NCBI GenBank assembly: GCA_951799445.1
Contig: OX637291.1
Span: forward strand, 6,140,501-6,204,500
Direction: 5' to 3'
Source: Pseudisothecium myosuroides
Taxonomy: Eukaryota; Streptophyta; Bryopsida; Hypnales; Lembophyllaceae
Length of the DNA stretch: 64,000 nucleotides
The notes below the pieces were generated by a model. The model was not told the DNA's origin, did no database searches, and worked only from the letters and a program-made list of their open reading frames with translations. Below, in pieces: positions 13,701 through 26,748 of this stretch. Positions within the stretch are counted from its first letter, which is position 1; the number at the start of each line of letters is the position of its first letter. Both the position numbers and the translations under genes were made by a program.

Positions 13701-14632
13701 GACTTAGCGAGCTGAAATGTTCTAACAAAACTGCATGCAACCTGTTTTCCTTCTCCAAAGTCATTAATACTCTCTACGTTTGGAAATAAGTGCCTGATTT
13801 AGTATAATCCGCAGGATTCCACATATTTTGAAAATAAAGAAAAAAAGACCGGGTAAAAGAGCGAACTGATAATACTACAACTGAAGCTGAACCAGGGTTC
13901 AGGGAAAACATAGCTACGAGGTAAGGGTTGATATAGGCTGTCGCAACCTATATTCATCCAGGCAGATGGCTAAGAGTGAACTTGAACTAGGTCAACTTCC
14001 AAGACCACTACTACGCAATGATTAAACGATCATGCATTGCAAGCTGAGCAAAAATCTCTTCCACTTGTAATACAAGCATCGGACACTCATTTTCCGGGAA
14101 AACAAAAGAAACAAGATTATGATATTGGAAAGTTATTTCCAGACGGAGGGAGTATCTGATTAGAGTGCTACAGCTGGAGAAGATTTTCAAGAAATCATGC
14201 CAGGAGCTTGTGATAGTATTGGCATTAGGATGATCACCTTGGAGGATCTGCTTCATCCAACAATTTTGCTATTGCATCCTCTTCTTCCACCTTGCGCTTG
14301 CTACTGGAATTGCGAGCTCTAAAACCGTCAGGTTCCTGAAAGTCCGCAATCCTGTCGTCCTTGGACTTCGTACCTCCCGGCAAACGCAGCAACAAGGAGC
14401 AAGAAGGAAAACGTCCGTCCTCCGAAGTCAGGAAAGAATCGTGATGCACCACGGCAGTGCCCGTCACTAACCGGAAACAGTGCGTGGGAATACCAGTCCG
14501 CGCACGCAAGAGCCCCGCAACACTCGCCCCGGAAACCACAACGTCGCTCGGGAAGCGCAAACAGAGGGTGCGTCCGTCTAAACCCTTCACAAGCATGTGC
14601 CCCACTGGCGGAGCCTTCCGCATCGTCACCAT
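10721..14632 (-). CDS. LIN1-like: Lin1/CD2BP2-type U5 snRNP protein with N-terminal ubiquitin-like domain and C-terminal OCRE-like repeats
   Basis: Relatives of human CD2BP2 (U5-52K) and yeast Lin1 bind the U5/tri-snRNP during spliceosome assembly in the nucleus. Ten exons: 14632-14238, 13661-13439, 13261-13136, 12860-12708, 12565-12430, 12077-12036, 11931-11855, 11468-11287, 11051-10974, 10814-10721. They total 1506 nt, giving 501 residues, with every phase consistent. Residues 11-87 form a ubiquitin-like fold ending LLLRLPGG. A basic segment (KKARFPKGKK) follows. The Lin1 signature ITIEPFNLNQEREEGYFDP, then DAWFETAEVDE, LLPGETILQAFRRLRG and an acidic stretch come next. The C-terminus has aromatic octamers, GYVYDANSGYYY and DGYFYDKKSGLFC; no GYF domain is seen. 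The 14632 ATG has a CCATGG context; an in-frame ATG at 14822 would add 64 weakly coding residues. The last intron is GC-AG. Confidence 0.9.
10815..10973 (-). other. GC-AG intron of the Lin1 gene
   Basis: The donor reads TG/GCAAGT and the acceptor TTTGCAG/GTTC. Splicing rebuilds a tryptophan codon and yields GKWFMYDGANASYLEV, matching the usual plant C-terminus. If the intron is retained, the frame stays open for a dozen residues and stops at 10937-10939, giving a 482-residue variant. Confidence 0.75.
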
Positions 14633-14824
14633 GGCACAACACAATGACCGAACTTCCGGAGAGATTGACGAGCAAACCCTAATTGACAAGAATCGACGAT
14701 GTGCAACAGAATTTCTAAACCCTCGCAACAAGCCCGCGATGGTTTGACAACTAAACCCTAATTGTTCCGACTTCGGACCCAAGACTCTCCAGAAGCTTTC
14801 GAGCCAAAACAATGATGAAGCCAA

Positions 14825-17800
14825 CTCAGTCCCAAGTTTTCTGACTTGAAAACAACTAAGGTAAGTGAGAGGCTCATAAATTGACCATCTAAGGGATAAT
14901 GGACCTCTGTAGGAAAATCAGTACAGTGTAACATTTTTCACATGTTTTTGGTAGAAAGAGAAAAGAAAAACAGTTCATTGCCAGTTTAAATTGTAAGTTT
15001 TGGACTTAGAATGAATTAATTATGAATTTTCAAAGTGAAAGGTGCGTAGGTGGTGCTCAAAGATTGAACCAATTTTCAATCAAAATCAGCCTTTGAATGG
15101 AGCACTTCAAACTTAGGATGTTTCTATAATTTTGGCTCTCAGAGAATGATCTACAGTATACTTTCATTTATTTTAGCTTCACATGAATGTATATTTTATT
15201 CAAAGGGATTTAAGAACACAATTAAAAAGCAACAAGCGCAATGAACAAATTGTGATTCATTTTTGAAACTCTTTCCACTATTTATGACAATTCTTTAGGG
15301 CGATTCTAATTGCCCACTCACAATTTAAGCCTCCTACCTTAAGGTCTTTACCACCTAAAAGAAAATGAAATTACTATTTGTAATGAAATAGATTTGTGAA
15401 AATGTACAATGGAAACACCCAAAACTGTCAATATAAGCAATTCAACATAGTGGGAGGTACCTTTTCCTAATTTATTTTATTTTAATATTAGCAATTGAAA
15501 ATCATGATTAAAAAAATATAGAAATAAATTTTTTATAGAAATCACATTGCAAAGAGCTTTCTAACAGAACCAAGAATGCAATTGGGAGATGCACGGACTA
15601 AAAGATCCATAATTCTAAATAATCTAAAATCCAAAAAAAACTAAAAAATCCATAAGTTCAAACGCCATGAAACAAAGCCCTTGCATCCTTCCTTGTTGAG
15701 GGCTTTCCAATGGTATCAAGAACACAATCAATGGAAGCACGGTCCAAAAGATCCACAATTTAGAATAATTTAAGATTAAAAAAAACTCAAAAATCTATAA
15801 CATCAAAGTTGTAAGTTCAAACGCCACAAAATAAAGCCCATACATCCTTCCTCACTAACTAAGGGCTTTTCGATGGTACCAAGAACGTGATCGGGGGATG
15901 CACGATTCCGGAGCTCTTCTTGTAAGAAACAAAATTAAACAAATAAGCAACCTAACTAAGGTATGGATAAGGTATGGATAGATTTGTAAAGATCTTGAAG
16001 TACCATATTTGACTATTAGGGTTGGAAATAATTAAATAAAAAATCAAGAGTTGAATTTTTTGGAAATTATTTGTGGGATGTTAGAAAAAAATAAAATAAT
16101 GGTGCAAATGCCTAAATATTAGTCATCCATTAAACACTTTGTGCCCGCAACAGACTTCTAGGGTTAATTTAGATATCCCCACATAGATTTTTGTACCTTC
16201 GACCTCCCCACTTTTATAAAGCACTTGCTTTCTCTCCTCATAAAATATAATAATTGACTTGTGAAGTTATTTAGGATATAAGCAGACAAAGTGTACATAT
16301 ATATAAGACATACAAGTAGTAATTTTGGAAAAAAATTGAAAATTAAAAATTAAAATTTTTATAATTTTCAAAAGTGCCTACCAAACTAATTTTTCAAATT
16401 TATTTAATTATTTAGTATAAAATGCCAACCTTAATAGTTAGTTATAATAATTAAACCTCAAAAGAACAAAACCTATCACTAAGGTACCTTGCCAAAATGA
16501 TTTAATTTTTGGACCAATGGATTTTTCATTTTTGGATTTTCAATCAAGCTATTAATGCAAAGTCGATACTTGTATAAAACAAACAATTTCATTTCTAGGT
16601 CAATTCAAATGAAGAGTTTGTAAAGGTATACTATATTCCTAATTAATATCACTATAATGTTTTATTTTTTGGAATTTGGTACAATACAATTATATTCCAA
16701 CCTCCACTAATTCAAAATAATGTGACTTTGATATATTAGTATTACATACACTAATAGGACAAAATAATTAGTGTAGTTCTCCTAAGTTCATTGGCTACAA
16801 ATGTATAATAGAAACCTCAATCTATTTTATATTAATTATATTACTTTTGAAAAAATTTCTTGATTTATGTTTAGAAAAAATATCACTTGATTTCCAAAAA
16901 TTGTTGGTATCTTATTTTGAAACATAAAAATTAATTCTTGCATTCAAGTATTGAATTGGACATGTAATTTTTGCAATTGAAACCAATTTTGGAAGGAAGG
17001 AGGCCCAATTTATCGCTCGAAAGGTAACCAATTTTTAGACTTTCTTCTATTTTCAACGGATGAAATTGCTCAAATTGCTCCAGACAATATTACTCTTTTA
17101 TAAATGAATTTCCACAATTTGGATGAATTTGTGTATTTTCATCCGCATTTGTATGTTTCATCCATGTCAATGAATGTAAATAGCTTCACCTCTCCATTGG
17201 AAATTATTTAGTCTACGGCAGTGTTTTTAATTTGGGCCTTATAAGGTCCAAATGCCTCAAAAAAAAATGGGTTGCATCAAGCCTATAGGAAAAATTTGAA
17301 GAAAAATTGGATGATGATGCCAAATTGCTCCAATTTTTTTAAAATCTTGGATGAAATTGCCAATTTTAAATGAAACTCATCCAAATATGTGGATGAAAAG
17401 ATAGTTCTATCCAAAATATAGATGAATACTAAAATATTTGTCTACATCATTTTCTTGTATGTTGCCACATCAGCACTTCTCCAAAAGAAACCCTGGTCTA
17501 CGGTGCCCAAAAGTAATGAAGAAAAAGAAAAAAACGCCTCAGAAACTTGAACGATCATCCTAATTTTCACCCGCACTACATTAGTTTTTTATTTTTATTT
17601 TTTGACAAGAATCGAACACACGGCCCAGCCTAATTTCACCCACACTAATATAATTTCTAAACTAAACAAGATCTGCAAGTGTGATGCGCAGAACGATGGG
17701 AAAATCAGCCGAAGTTTCAAGTGCAGACAGCGTTTTAATGCGGAGCTAGAATGTGCAAAGACTTTCAATTCACGATTGAGCTTTCATGCCAATCCATCAA

Positions 17801-18063
17801 AATTCTAGGAGCGAAAAACCCTTGAAATTTTCATTGACAATTAGGGTTTGAATTTTAGGGAACAGTCTTCTTCGGTGCTCATGCGCGAGCGATTTGTCAC
17901 AACCAATTCCGAGTTCATAACATAGAAGAAGCTCCCTTGTTATATGAATTGTAATGGGGCTGGTGTTTTCCGCTAGGGTTTTGTAGCTTTTATCAGTGTA
18001 GGAACAGAGCAACCGCATCTTATTGTTGCCGGAGTTTTGGTGAATTTTGATCGACAGAATTCA
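14825..18063. other. Intergenic: repeats between Lin1 and PEX10 genes
   Basis: No gene is supported. The stretch contains a block near 15415-15505 (ACCCAAAACTGTCAATATAA...) whose inverted copy lies near 48115-48220, then the roughly 155-bp tandem units at 15580-15970. AT-rich DNA follows to 17,000. Repeated GGATGAAA words lie at 17055-17430, and a polyT tract followed by GACAAGAATCGAACACACGG near 17585 looks like a retroelement tail in reverse. The PEX10 promoter and 5' UTR should lie in 17,600-18,063, but I see no decisive TATA box. Confidence 0.4.
15580..15970. repeat. Tandem units of about 150-160 bp, related to 41.7-42.05 kb
   Basis: Successive units share AAAAGATCCA-AATT, CATAA, CAAACGCCA-AAA-AAAGCCC, CATCCTTCCT, AGGGCTTT-C-ATGGTA and CAAGAAC. 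Unit starts fall near 15583, 15733 and 15893. The same units appear at 41,700-42,050, where they also end in CAAACAA-C-ACCT followed by AAGGTATGGATAAG. Two dispersed copies with the same junction suggest a single transposable element with internal tandem repeats. Confidence 0.75.
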
Positions 18064-21000
18064 ATGGACGTCGCAGAGAGTTCCTCTGCCGCTTCGGCGG
18101 CGAATAACAGCAGTAGGAACAATAATTCTTCCTCAAGCTTCTTTTTTCCACCTGCAGCGCAACCGGAAGTGATGCGGGCTGCCGAGAAAGACGAACATTA
18201 TGTTGCCAGCTTGTGCGATGCTTGCCATGAAGCTTTCCGACATGCAATGGGTGAGTGGATGCTCGATCGTCTGTCTGCTTCTCTCTGTTTTGGAATTGGG
18301 ATTGAGCTCCGAATTCCATTCCAGTGTGCTCGAAAGGGTTCGTTTATTAGAGCATGAACTTATTGTTTCTTTTGCATTTAATTTCTCCTTCCATTAGCGA
18401 TTACTGGATTGAAAAGTTCGGGCTTTGATGGTGAATATCCAGAGGTTTTGTATTGAGGCTATTTGATTCTTTTTGTTTTGGAAGATACTGGCAATGGTGG
18501 AAGTAAGGTAGAGGATACTATCTGCGTCACTTGAAGCAAATTATCATATGTAGGAGTACGAATATTGGGAGATCATTGTAGAGGTCTAGAGAGATCACAA
18601 GAGCCGAATCTGTTGATATCAAATTTTCATTACTATGTATGAATTTGTTATTCGATTTCAAACTGGAAGTTTGTAGGCCACTATAAGTGGCGGTAGACAA
18701 GATCATTGACCGTAGACATGTAACCAAGTCATGCTTACACAACCAGGTTTATGAATGGATGAGTTGCTGTTGATAATTCCTTATGGTAGAGGATTCTAAT
18801 ACATTAGAAATTTCTTAGAAAATTTTGGATTTATCTGCATGTTCACGATAGATAGTATTTCATCCCATGTCTCATTATGGATTTGGAGAGCTAGGAGTTT
18901 GAAACACTGGTGAATTCTTGTGTGGATGCTCTAGTACAGTTCACCAACTATGAAGATTGCCATATATATTTCCTGGTAGTACTTAGATTCCAATGTACTT
19001 TATCATCGATATTAGACGTGACTGGCAGGATTATTTGAGCTTTGTTTGAAGCGGACTTTGCTATTTTTTGACAGGAACTCGACTTGCTGTGGCGTACCAA
19101 AACGAGGTAGGTGCTGATACTAGCCTCTACTCCATGTCCCAGGTTTACTACTTGCCTTTACTCCCATGCCCCTACTTGTCCGGGTTCCATACTCCGGGTT
19201 TGCAATTGTGTAGGTTGTGCTCTTTATGAACACCCTAAACAGGCACATGATTCGAGTTCTTTATTGTTTTTGGTGGAATTACACAGGTTTACTTATGAAT
19301 CTGAGCTCTTGGTGCAGACAAAACTTGCAGGTCGAGTGCTATACTATCTATTAACAACCGGGGCAGGCCTCCAGACCTTAGGAGAGGAGTATTGTGATAT
19401 TTCGCAGGTAAGTATCTCGCTAATGTATGAGATTGAATGGTTCTTATGCCACTTTTATTGTTTCTACCTTGTTCATATAGCTTATCATTTACAAAGTTAG
19501 TGATGAATTTGTTGCTGACGTCGTTGCTGGCTATGCAGGTAATGATCAGCTCAAAACTCCCAGCTACACCCGCTCGCCGGACACTTCTTGTCTTTTATCA
19601 GACCGTCTTGCCATATCTGACAGAACGCCTCAGGTGAGATGCATATGAATGGATGTCAATGAACTGTTCTTAATCCCTTGGCTTACGCTGTCAATCTGCC
19701 ACCCATATTGCATATTACTAGTCTTTGGTGTAGGGTCGCAAATCATCAAACTATGACGTTGTTAGAATAGCGTTAAGTAAGCATCAGTTTCTGTCGATTC
19801 GTTCAGACCTTTAAGTGCCACACGTTTTTTCAATGGTAACTTCGTTGGTGATTCGCTATTCTTCCTTTTAGTTCACGTAATCAAACGTGGCATGCCTTAT
19901 ACCTAGGATAATTGATGGAATTTGATCAATAAGCATCTTCTTCTATATTATGCCAGTGCTCGAGCTGCCGCAAGAGGGAATGTACTTGCCAATCAGGAGG
20001 AGCTTCGAGGAAGCGAGATAATCGGTTTGACTCAAGAATCAACCTCCGAGATCGTGGTCGAAGATGGTTCCATGCTTCAAAGACGGAGTCCTATCCAAAT
20101 ATGGCGATCCTGGTCTGAGAGAGTGCGGCAACGTTACAACGCAGGTCTTCAACAATGGCCCGTTGTACGTAAACTTACTTATTACGAAGTGTCCTGTAAT
20201 GTTGACGTGAGCTTGGTTTCGGAACTTCAAAGAGTTTGAGGGAGTTCTTCGGTTATGTTCGCGTCTGAGTCTACAAATCTGAAGTGACTGAAAGGTTCTT
20301 GCATTCCTCTTCGCAGATTCTTCCGACCGTGAAAGAAGCACTTCTGCTTGTTTTGAGAGCTCACCTCATGCTCTTTTACTTTGAAGGTATCGAATTATTT
20401 ATGATTGCTGATGCTTGCTATACCTATGATTTTTCGGTTGGATTACTTGGTATATATAATGCAAAATTTGGGCAGCTGGTAGAACTACTGCAATTATCAA
20501 ACAGTGGACGATCCTGAAAGCGTACAACTGGTGGGAGGCAGATATTGGCGTGAGAGCGTTGGTTCGAGCCGTCGAATCGGACGACCGGTCCTGTTGTTTA
20601 ATTGGTCTAGGCATTCACGCTTTTATTTTGGGTGAAATGCAGGGGTTTACTACCACTTGGCGAAACGTTTTGCTGGTATACGCTACATATTCATGGGTAA
20701 ACCCGCCCAACAAAGGCCAAGGTTAGTTGCCGTTCCTCTTTGTGTTCGTTCTGAACAGGTGATTTTTCATATCATGAGGTTCTATTGGTAGAAGACGCCT
20801 AGAAGACTATTGGGGAGCTCGAGACATCTGAGTATGACTACACATTTAGGATGTTCAATTATACTGAGGATATTAAGAATCTTTGAATAATATTTGCTTA
20901 GAGATGCTTGGAAAAGCATTGCTAATGATATATCCTGACAATGCATTGAGGGCCATGAACTTTTGCCTTTTTTGCTGTGATATGTCATTTGCTAGTGAAG

Positions 21001-22231
21001 CCTCCGATTCCGTGGGCTATTTGGGCTATTTGTTGATTGGATGTGGGTTGTCCTTCAGGTATCATATGCTTGGTATGTTTCTATTGATACAGCTTAGCAT
21101 TGTTGGTGGCGACTGGCTGCGTCGTAGTGTTTTGCCTGCTCTTGCCATGTCAATGCGATCCCGAATAAGTGATCCCTCGGCCGCTTCCTCAGGTAAAACA
21201 ACGGGTGCAAGTTGCGTTGGTTTGCTGCTTAGTATTTATCAGCTTCCACATTCTGTTCAGCACAGATGTTGCAAAGTTAAAAGGAGCGTTTGATGAATTT
21301 CTTGGCAACTTTCTTATGATCCAGTGCCAAGTAACCAGCTTCTCCTCAAGTGTTTTGACCTATATATCCGATTTAGCATATTGGAAATGACTTGCTATTG
21401 CTTACGTCGTTTTTGTAATTAGTAGCAATATCTAGGACTCTATTGCTGCTATTAAAATAGTGGCAACATAATTTTCCTTTCAAGTTTCTCTCTGTCCACG
21501 TCATTTTTTTAATGTGAGAATCACTCATGTGTGCATGCTACGAAGTCGTCTCTTGTAACACTTTCCTTATTGCAGGACGACAAACCATTGCAATTTTAGA
21601 TGTTGATGGAAACAATACCTTCAAGAAAGAGATGAAAGCAGTTGGAGAGGATTGGACGCTAGCTTCCAAAACAGGAGAAATCGAGGTAAATGTTTTCTCT
21701 CTTCATTTAGGATCCTTTAAGATGTGTGCAACTCGCTTCGCTGGATTTACTGTTTTCAATGAATCTGATATCAATTAACTTAGTTGATCAACATCTTTTG
21801 TCCTGAATTAAGATTTCTATACTGAGTAGTCATTGGTTGATTCGGTATTAAGGGCGGCGGGAGAAGCAAATGTCCACTTTGTCTCAGTCCCCGTCAGCAC
21901 CCCACTGCAACACCATGCGGTCATGTCTTTTGCTGGTGAGTTTTCCTTTAAACAATCGTCTAGTTGATTGTGATTCTGTCACTTCTTTTGTTGATTACAG
22001 AATGAACTGGATTCACTTCCTGTATGCAACTTGAATGAGTCTTCAACAAACTCGAGTACAATTCTCATTATTTATTACGAAGTCTGCTTGTTAGGTCCTC
22101 TTCTTACCTGACGTGTTTCTCAATGCAGGAGTTGCGTAACAGAGTGGTGCAACGAGAAACCGGAATGCCCACTTTGTCGGTCACCTGTAACACATCCTCA
22201 GTTGGTGTGCCTTTACCATGCTGACTTCTGA
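18064..22231 (+). CDS. PEX10: Peroxisome biogenesis factor 10, RING-finger E3 ubiquitin ligase
   Basis: Peroxisomal membrane RING peroxin of the PEX2-PEX10-PEX12 ligase that ubiquitinates the import receptor PEX5. Eleven exons: 18064-18250, 19075-19106, 19318-19407, 19539-19633, 19957-20164, 20317-20386, 20643-20721, 21059-21192, 21576-21685, 21853-21935, 22129-22231. They total 1191 nt, giving 396 residues; all junctions are GT-AG and in phase. Conserved blocks are [27 protein letters not shown], a hydrophobic [20 protein letters not shown] region, [12 protein letters not shown], and a C-terminal C3HC4 RING (C342, C345, C357, H359, C362, C365, C376, C379) with the plant signature [15 protein letters not shown]. 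The protein ends VCLYHADF. The length is usual for plant PEX10. The ORF could be opened 27 nt earlier only by a TTG, so the ATG at 18064 is preferred. The gene appears intact. Confidence 0.97.
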
Positions 22232-23468
22232 CCCATAATTCAGTGCTTCATATTACATGAGGACTCAAAATCATGCAAGCAAAGGTGTGCATTAGTCAGC
22301 ACTTTGAGGTGACTATAGCCATGGCCCCAACTCAAGATTAAGGTTGACGAGGCTCTCTTCATCAAATCTGCCACACCCTGTGGCAAGTCTTACTGTTAAT
22401 TCTGTGTTTCGGTTCCCACTAAGTCACTAAACGTTTGTTCTGTGCTGTACAGAAAATGTGACGTGGAGATGTCTAAATCCTCATTGGTAATGAATAACAG
22501 TAAGCGTGATGATGGGAGTTTGCTGAAACAGAAAGTTTCACGTTTCAAGAGAAATATTCCAACCCTGATTTTTGTTCAATGTTAACAGTAGAACCCCAAA
22601 TTTCAATACACAGGTGTAGATTCCATCTAGAGTTTGGTAGTGCACATTGGTATGGTATATGGATTTTGTGATTTCTTGAAAATTCAAGGAAGTGGTAGCA
22701 GAAGACGGTGAGGGCCCAGTATGATAATAACAAGGTATTTTGGGACCTTGTTGAGTTGACCTCTGCCACTGGTTCGCTACTAGTCAGCATACTGAGGCTC
22801 ATGTTTGAAACTTCGTGTCTCTCTTATCAGCACCTTCTCGAGTTTCTTCGATTCCTTGTACAATTAGATTTTTCTATTTGACCCTCACTTTGTAACTAAC
22901 TTTGTACATTTGAGTGTGATGGTACAATTACTTTACCAAAATTTAATTACAATAAAGAGATATCAATTTTCAAAAAAATTGGCACTATTCATGCCAACAT
23001 TGAAACCCCTACAGAGGGAATTGTGAAACTTTTTTGGAGATGCTTGTATGGAAAGATGTATGTATGTATGTTGCCTACATATCTTTGCAACCAAATTAAA
23101 TTCACCAAAAATAGAGTTTTGTTTTTTTGGAATTGAAAATTTGATATGCTTGAGGGAGATTGCATAAGATATGAATGTTGATTGAGGAAAACAAAATATT
23201 TCAACTTTGTTTTACATTATGCCAAGAAAACTAAATGGTCCAAATTGCACCCATCAACCTTTGTTGAAGGGTACCGCACAGTAGCACTTCTATGAAGAGC
23301 CGGATCGGGATTAGTCCGATGCATTACATTATAGAGGTTTATTACATTAGTGAGGATCATTTGCATGCGAGTTGGACCAAGATCGGCAATCATTACTATT
23401 TTAGAGAGGTTTATTACTTTAGAACGTATTGTTCATTAGAAGTTCATTGAGTTTGGCCCATTTAGCCT
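22232..23468. other. PEX10 3' flank and AT-rich DNA
   Basis: The first few hundred bases are the likely PEX10 3' UTR. An AATAAA at 22951-22956 is the clearest polyadenylation-type hexamer but lies 720 nt past the stop, so the true site may be earlier. The remainder shows no gene. Confidence 0.4.
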
Positions 23469-24355
23469 CTAAGTCCCATTGTTCCTACAAGGGACAAAAT
23501 TGATTTTGTGTAATCTATTGTGATCTCAATTCTTGTTGAGATTTTCTAAAACTTTTTCTTTAGATAGAAGAGCACATTAGCTTCTCAAGAATCTAATTTT
23601 TATTTCAACTAGTATTAAGGAAAAAAAGTTATCCCATCCTAAGCACAAAATGGAACTCACCAAGCAGAAAAAAGCCACAAAACTTGAAATAAATATATTT
23701 ACTTTTGTTCTATAGATTATTTATTTTTTTGCATGGAAAGTTTTTCTTCATTTCATATGGATTAGTGATGTGAAAGTTATGGAGCTTCTTGTTTTGTTGG
23801 CAATTGTAGCATCTTTTTGAGAAAATAATGTATTAAAATTGTTTCTGAACTCTATTTTCAAAATTTTCTGAAAAAAGGAATTCCATAAAGTTTAGTATGA
23901 TTCCTAGAACAATCTCACTATTGAGATTAGTGTATTTATATTCCACCTTAGAGCTATTAACAATTTAGTATTTCTTTCAATCTCAAATCTACTTCAACTT
24001 AGCAATTTAAAATCAATTGTGCGTTTTCTAAAACAAATCCTAGACTTTCAACTCAATTATTCAACATAAAAAAGATTCAATTCAATATCAGCAGTACAAA
24101 AAAATTTAGCTAAGAAGATTCAAAGTCTTATAATCTAGTTACACAAGGTGCAAAAAAAAACATTTGTTTTACTTTAAATGCAAATATCTTGCAATCACTT
24201 TTTAAAAATTTTTTCACACATTTTTATACTAGTCTAGTACAAATCCTAAGGTTAAACTACAAAAAATATAATTCTTAAATTTTTAGCTCTTTACAATAGA
24301 AATGGCAGTTTTGAATGTTTTTGATGGAAAAAACACTTGGGACTTTGGGGATTAA
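23469..24355. repeat. TTAACCCC-family element, diverged copy
   Basis: The left end, TTTAGCCTCTAAGTCCCATT, and the right end, GGGACTTTGGGGATTAA, are imperfect inverted repeats. The interior shares TCATATGGATT-GT-ATG-GAAAGTTATGG, the polypyrimidine block and ATGGCAGTTTTGA with the elements at 55395-56548 and 56545-57230. It is placed in the family by ends plus interior, with the left end weaker than in other copies. Confidence 0.55.
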
Positions 24356-25469
24356 TTAATGATCAATTCCATCTCTCATTTTGTCATTTCTTCATATCAA
24401 GTTTGGCTCATATAATGAATATTTTCATTTTCTTAATGTTGTGTGTTTATGTTTTTGTTCATGTTTATGTTTTTTAATTCATTTTTAAAATTTTGATGTT
24501 GAATTAGTGAGCCTCTTTGGACATATAGATTGATTTTAAGGGTCAGTACATGTGAGAAGAATGTCTAATGGATATTGTTGTTTTTGGCTCATCTCTGGTA
24601 GACCAAGGAAGAAAATGTATTGTGCCATTTACATGATTTTTCTTTCTTATAGCATGATTTGCCAAGGTGTCCATAATTTTGGACTTTTAGCTTGCTTCTA
24701 ATAAGAATTATCTCATATTTTAATGATTGAATTGATTAAAATATTGACTCAATAAATTTCAATTAGATTAGATAGGTAGGATGTCTTCCATTGATTATTA
24801 AATAAATACACACTTATTGGTCAAAAGCCAATGAAATAACACAATATAAAATATAGAGATGAATCTAAATTATATCTCTATTTTATAATTGCTAATAATA
24901 TTCCTTTCACATTATACTTCTTAAAAATCTCAATCATTATTTGGATTTCCAAAAACATTATTCCAACATTCACAATAAATACTATTATTACTATTTATTA
25001 CTCATTAATTATTCAAAAGTCAAAATTTGACATAACATTGGTAAGTTTCTATAAGTTTATCACTAAATATGAAAAAAAAAGATTTACATATATTGTCAAA
25101 TCAACCATTTTATAGTTGTTGTCCAACTTTGGACAACATTTGTGGAAAAACTTGTTTTATGAAATTTTATTTTAATTTTTGCAAGAAAATATTGGTTGCT
25201 TTTCTATTTTTTATTTAGGTCTAAGATCACTATGGTCTCATATTTTTTAGAAGGAAAATAGTGCAAAGTATCTAGTCTTTGCAACTACGTTCAATCTTTG
25301 CACATTTTTTTAATCAATTTTGAAAATAAATTACAATTTTTATTGTACAAATACTTTCTATTTTTAATACTTAACAATGTCTTTTGGAATCAAATTTCAA
25401 AGAAATTATGGAACTTATACTTTATTACAAACTCATATTTTGTCCCAAAGTTGCCCAAGTCTTTATTGG
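24356..25469. other. AT-rich DNA, no gene seen
   Basis: Only short ORFs are present and no splice-consistent coding blocks were found. Simple AT-rich words dominate (AATAATTAT runs near 24,960-25,020). Confidence 0.4.
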
Positions 25470-26399
25470 TTAACCCCTAAAGTTCCTTGTCTATGTTTTC
25501 ACCAAAACGCTCCAAAATTGCCATTCTAGTATAAATACCAAATTTTAGAAAAAAAACTTTTTTAGACACATATAATTGTAGGATCTTATAGTAAACTAGT
25601 TTTAGAAGATGTGGAAAAAATTTCAGAATTTTCCACCATGCAAATTGGAAGATATTAGCATTTGAATTGGCAAAAATATTATTTTTGCCCCTGCAAAAAA
25701 CAGGGCAGCTGCACTTCACAAGGTCACATATGTATGAAAAAATGTCCAAAATGGTGGTGCTTCTTTGAATTCTTTTTCCTAAACAAGTTGGCTACATGCT
25801 TAAAAATTTTCAAATCATTTGGAATTGTACAACATATACAAAAAAAATAGTAAGTAGAAAGAAGTACAGAATGATCCAAAGTACTGAATTGTTACGAATT
25901 TAATTATGGAATTGAAAAATGTCAATCCCAATGGTTGTAATGTTGTAATAAGCAACCTTCATCCTATGAAAAAAAAAATTCAAAAAATATTAAAAATTGA
26001 GTTAAATAAACAACTTCAAAGTTTATTTCAGAGTAGAGAATCCATAACTGCCCGCAAACTAAAAACCCTCATAATTTTTGACTCATTGATCGAAATGGAA
26101 TGATTCAAAGCTTTCCACATACATATAAATTTAGAAAACCAATTTCAAATTTTTATTTTTGAAAAAAGTGATTTTTTCAGATTTGCCCGGACTGACCGCC
26201 CGGTGAAAAAAGTAACAAATTAGGCCATAACTTTTGACTCCTATTTCGAAATGTCATGAAATTTAGTGCTCTTGAAAGATATTCCTTGTCCCCACCTTCT
26301 ATTAAAATTTCAGCTTAAAATATGAAAATCTCTAGTCACATATACCTGCCCAAAATTGCTATGTTGCTAAAAATAGCCGGCTGGTCCTTTAGGGGTTAA
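25470..26399. repeat. TTAACCCC-family element, best-preserved ends
   Basis: It begins TTAACCCCTAAAGTTCC and ends GGTCCTTTAGGGGTTAA, a 17-bp terminal inverted repeat with about two mismatches. It is 930 bp long and has no credible transposase ORF. The interior includes CGAAATGGAATGATTCAAAGC-TTCC and TGCCCGGACTGACCGCCCGG, and it resembles the sequence upstream of the 7-kb copy. TTAA may be the target duplication or part of the repeat. Confidence 0.8.
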
Positions 26400-26748
26400 T
26401 CTTAGAAAAAATTTAGCACTATTATTCATTGTTGATTGTGCCTCAAAATAAAATATTTAACTGATCCTATATAATGATCAAATTTGGTGTAAATTAAATA
26501 ATTTTTGTCAAAAGAACTTAATTGTATCATCTTATGATTGATTTAGGGTGATGTAGACATTTCAAAATTTGCCATCAAAATTCAATTTTGGCACTTCTTT
26601 GTATAAAGTGACCCTTGTATATGATACCACTAAAGATCCATGACTATATTCTATCAAAATCTTCACAAAAACAAATATTTCTACTACAAAGAGCAAAAAA
26701 GCTAAGAAAATAAAATTTTCCTTATTCAAACATATGATCTTGCATTAA

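Noticed and set aside
19260..19317. Earlier acceptor for PEX10 exon 3, adding [10 protein letters not shown]
   Set aside because: The junction at 19318 aligns exactly with the plant PEX10 family without an insertion and keeps phase.
20500..20640. tRNA-like B-box GGTTCGAGCC in a PEX10 intron
   Set aside because: No acceptor stem or anticodon arm could be folded around it.
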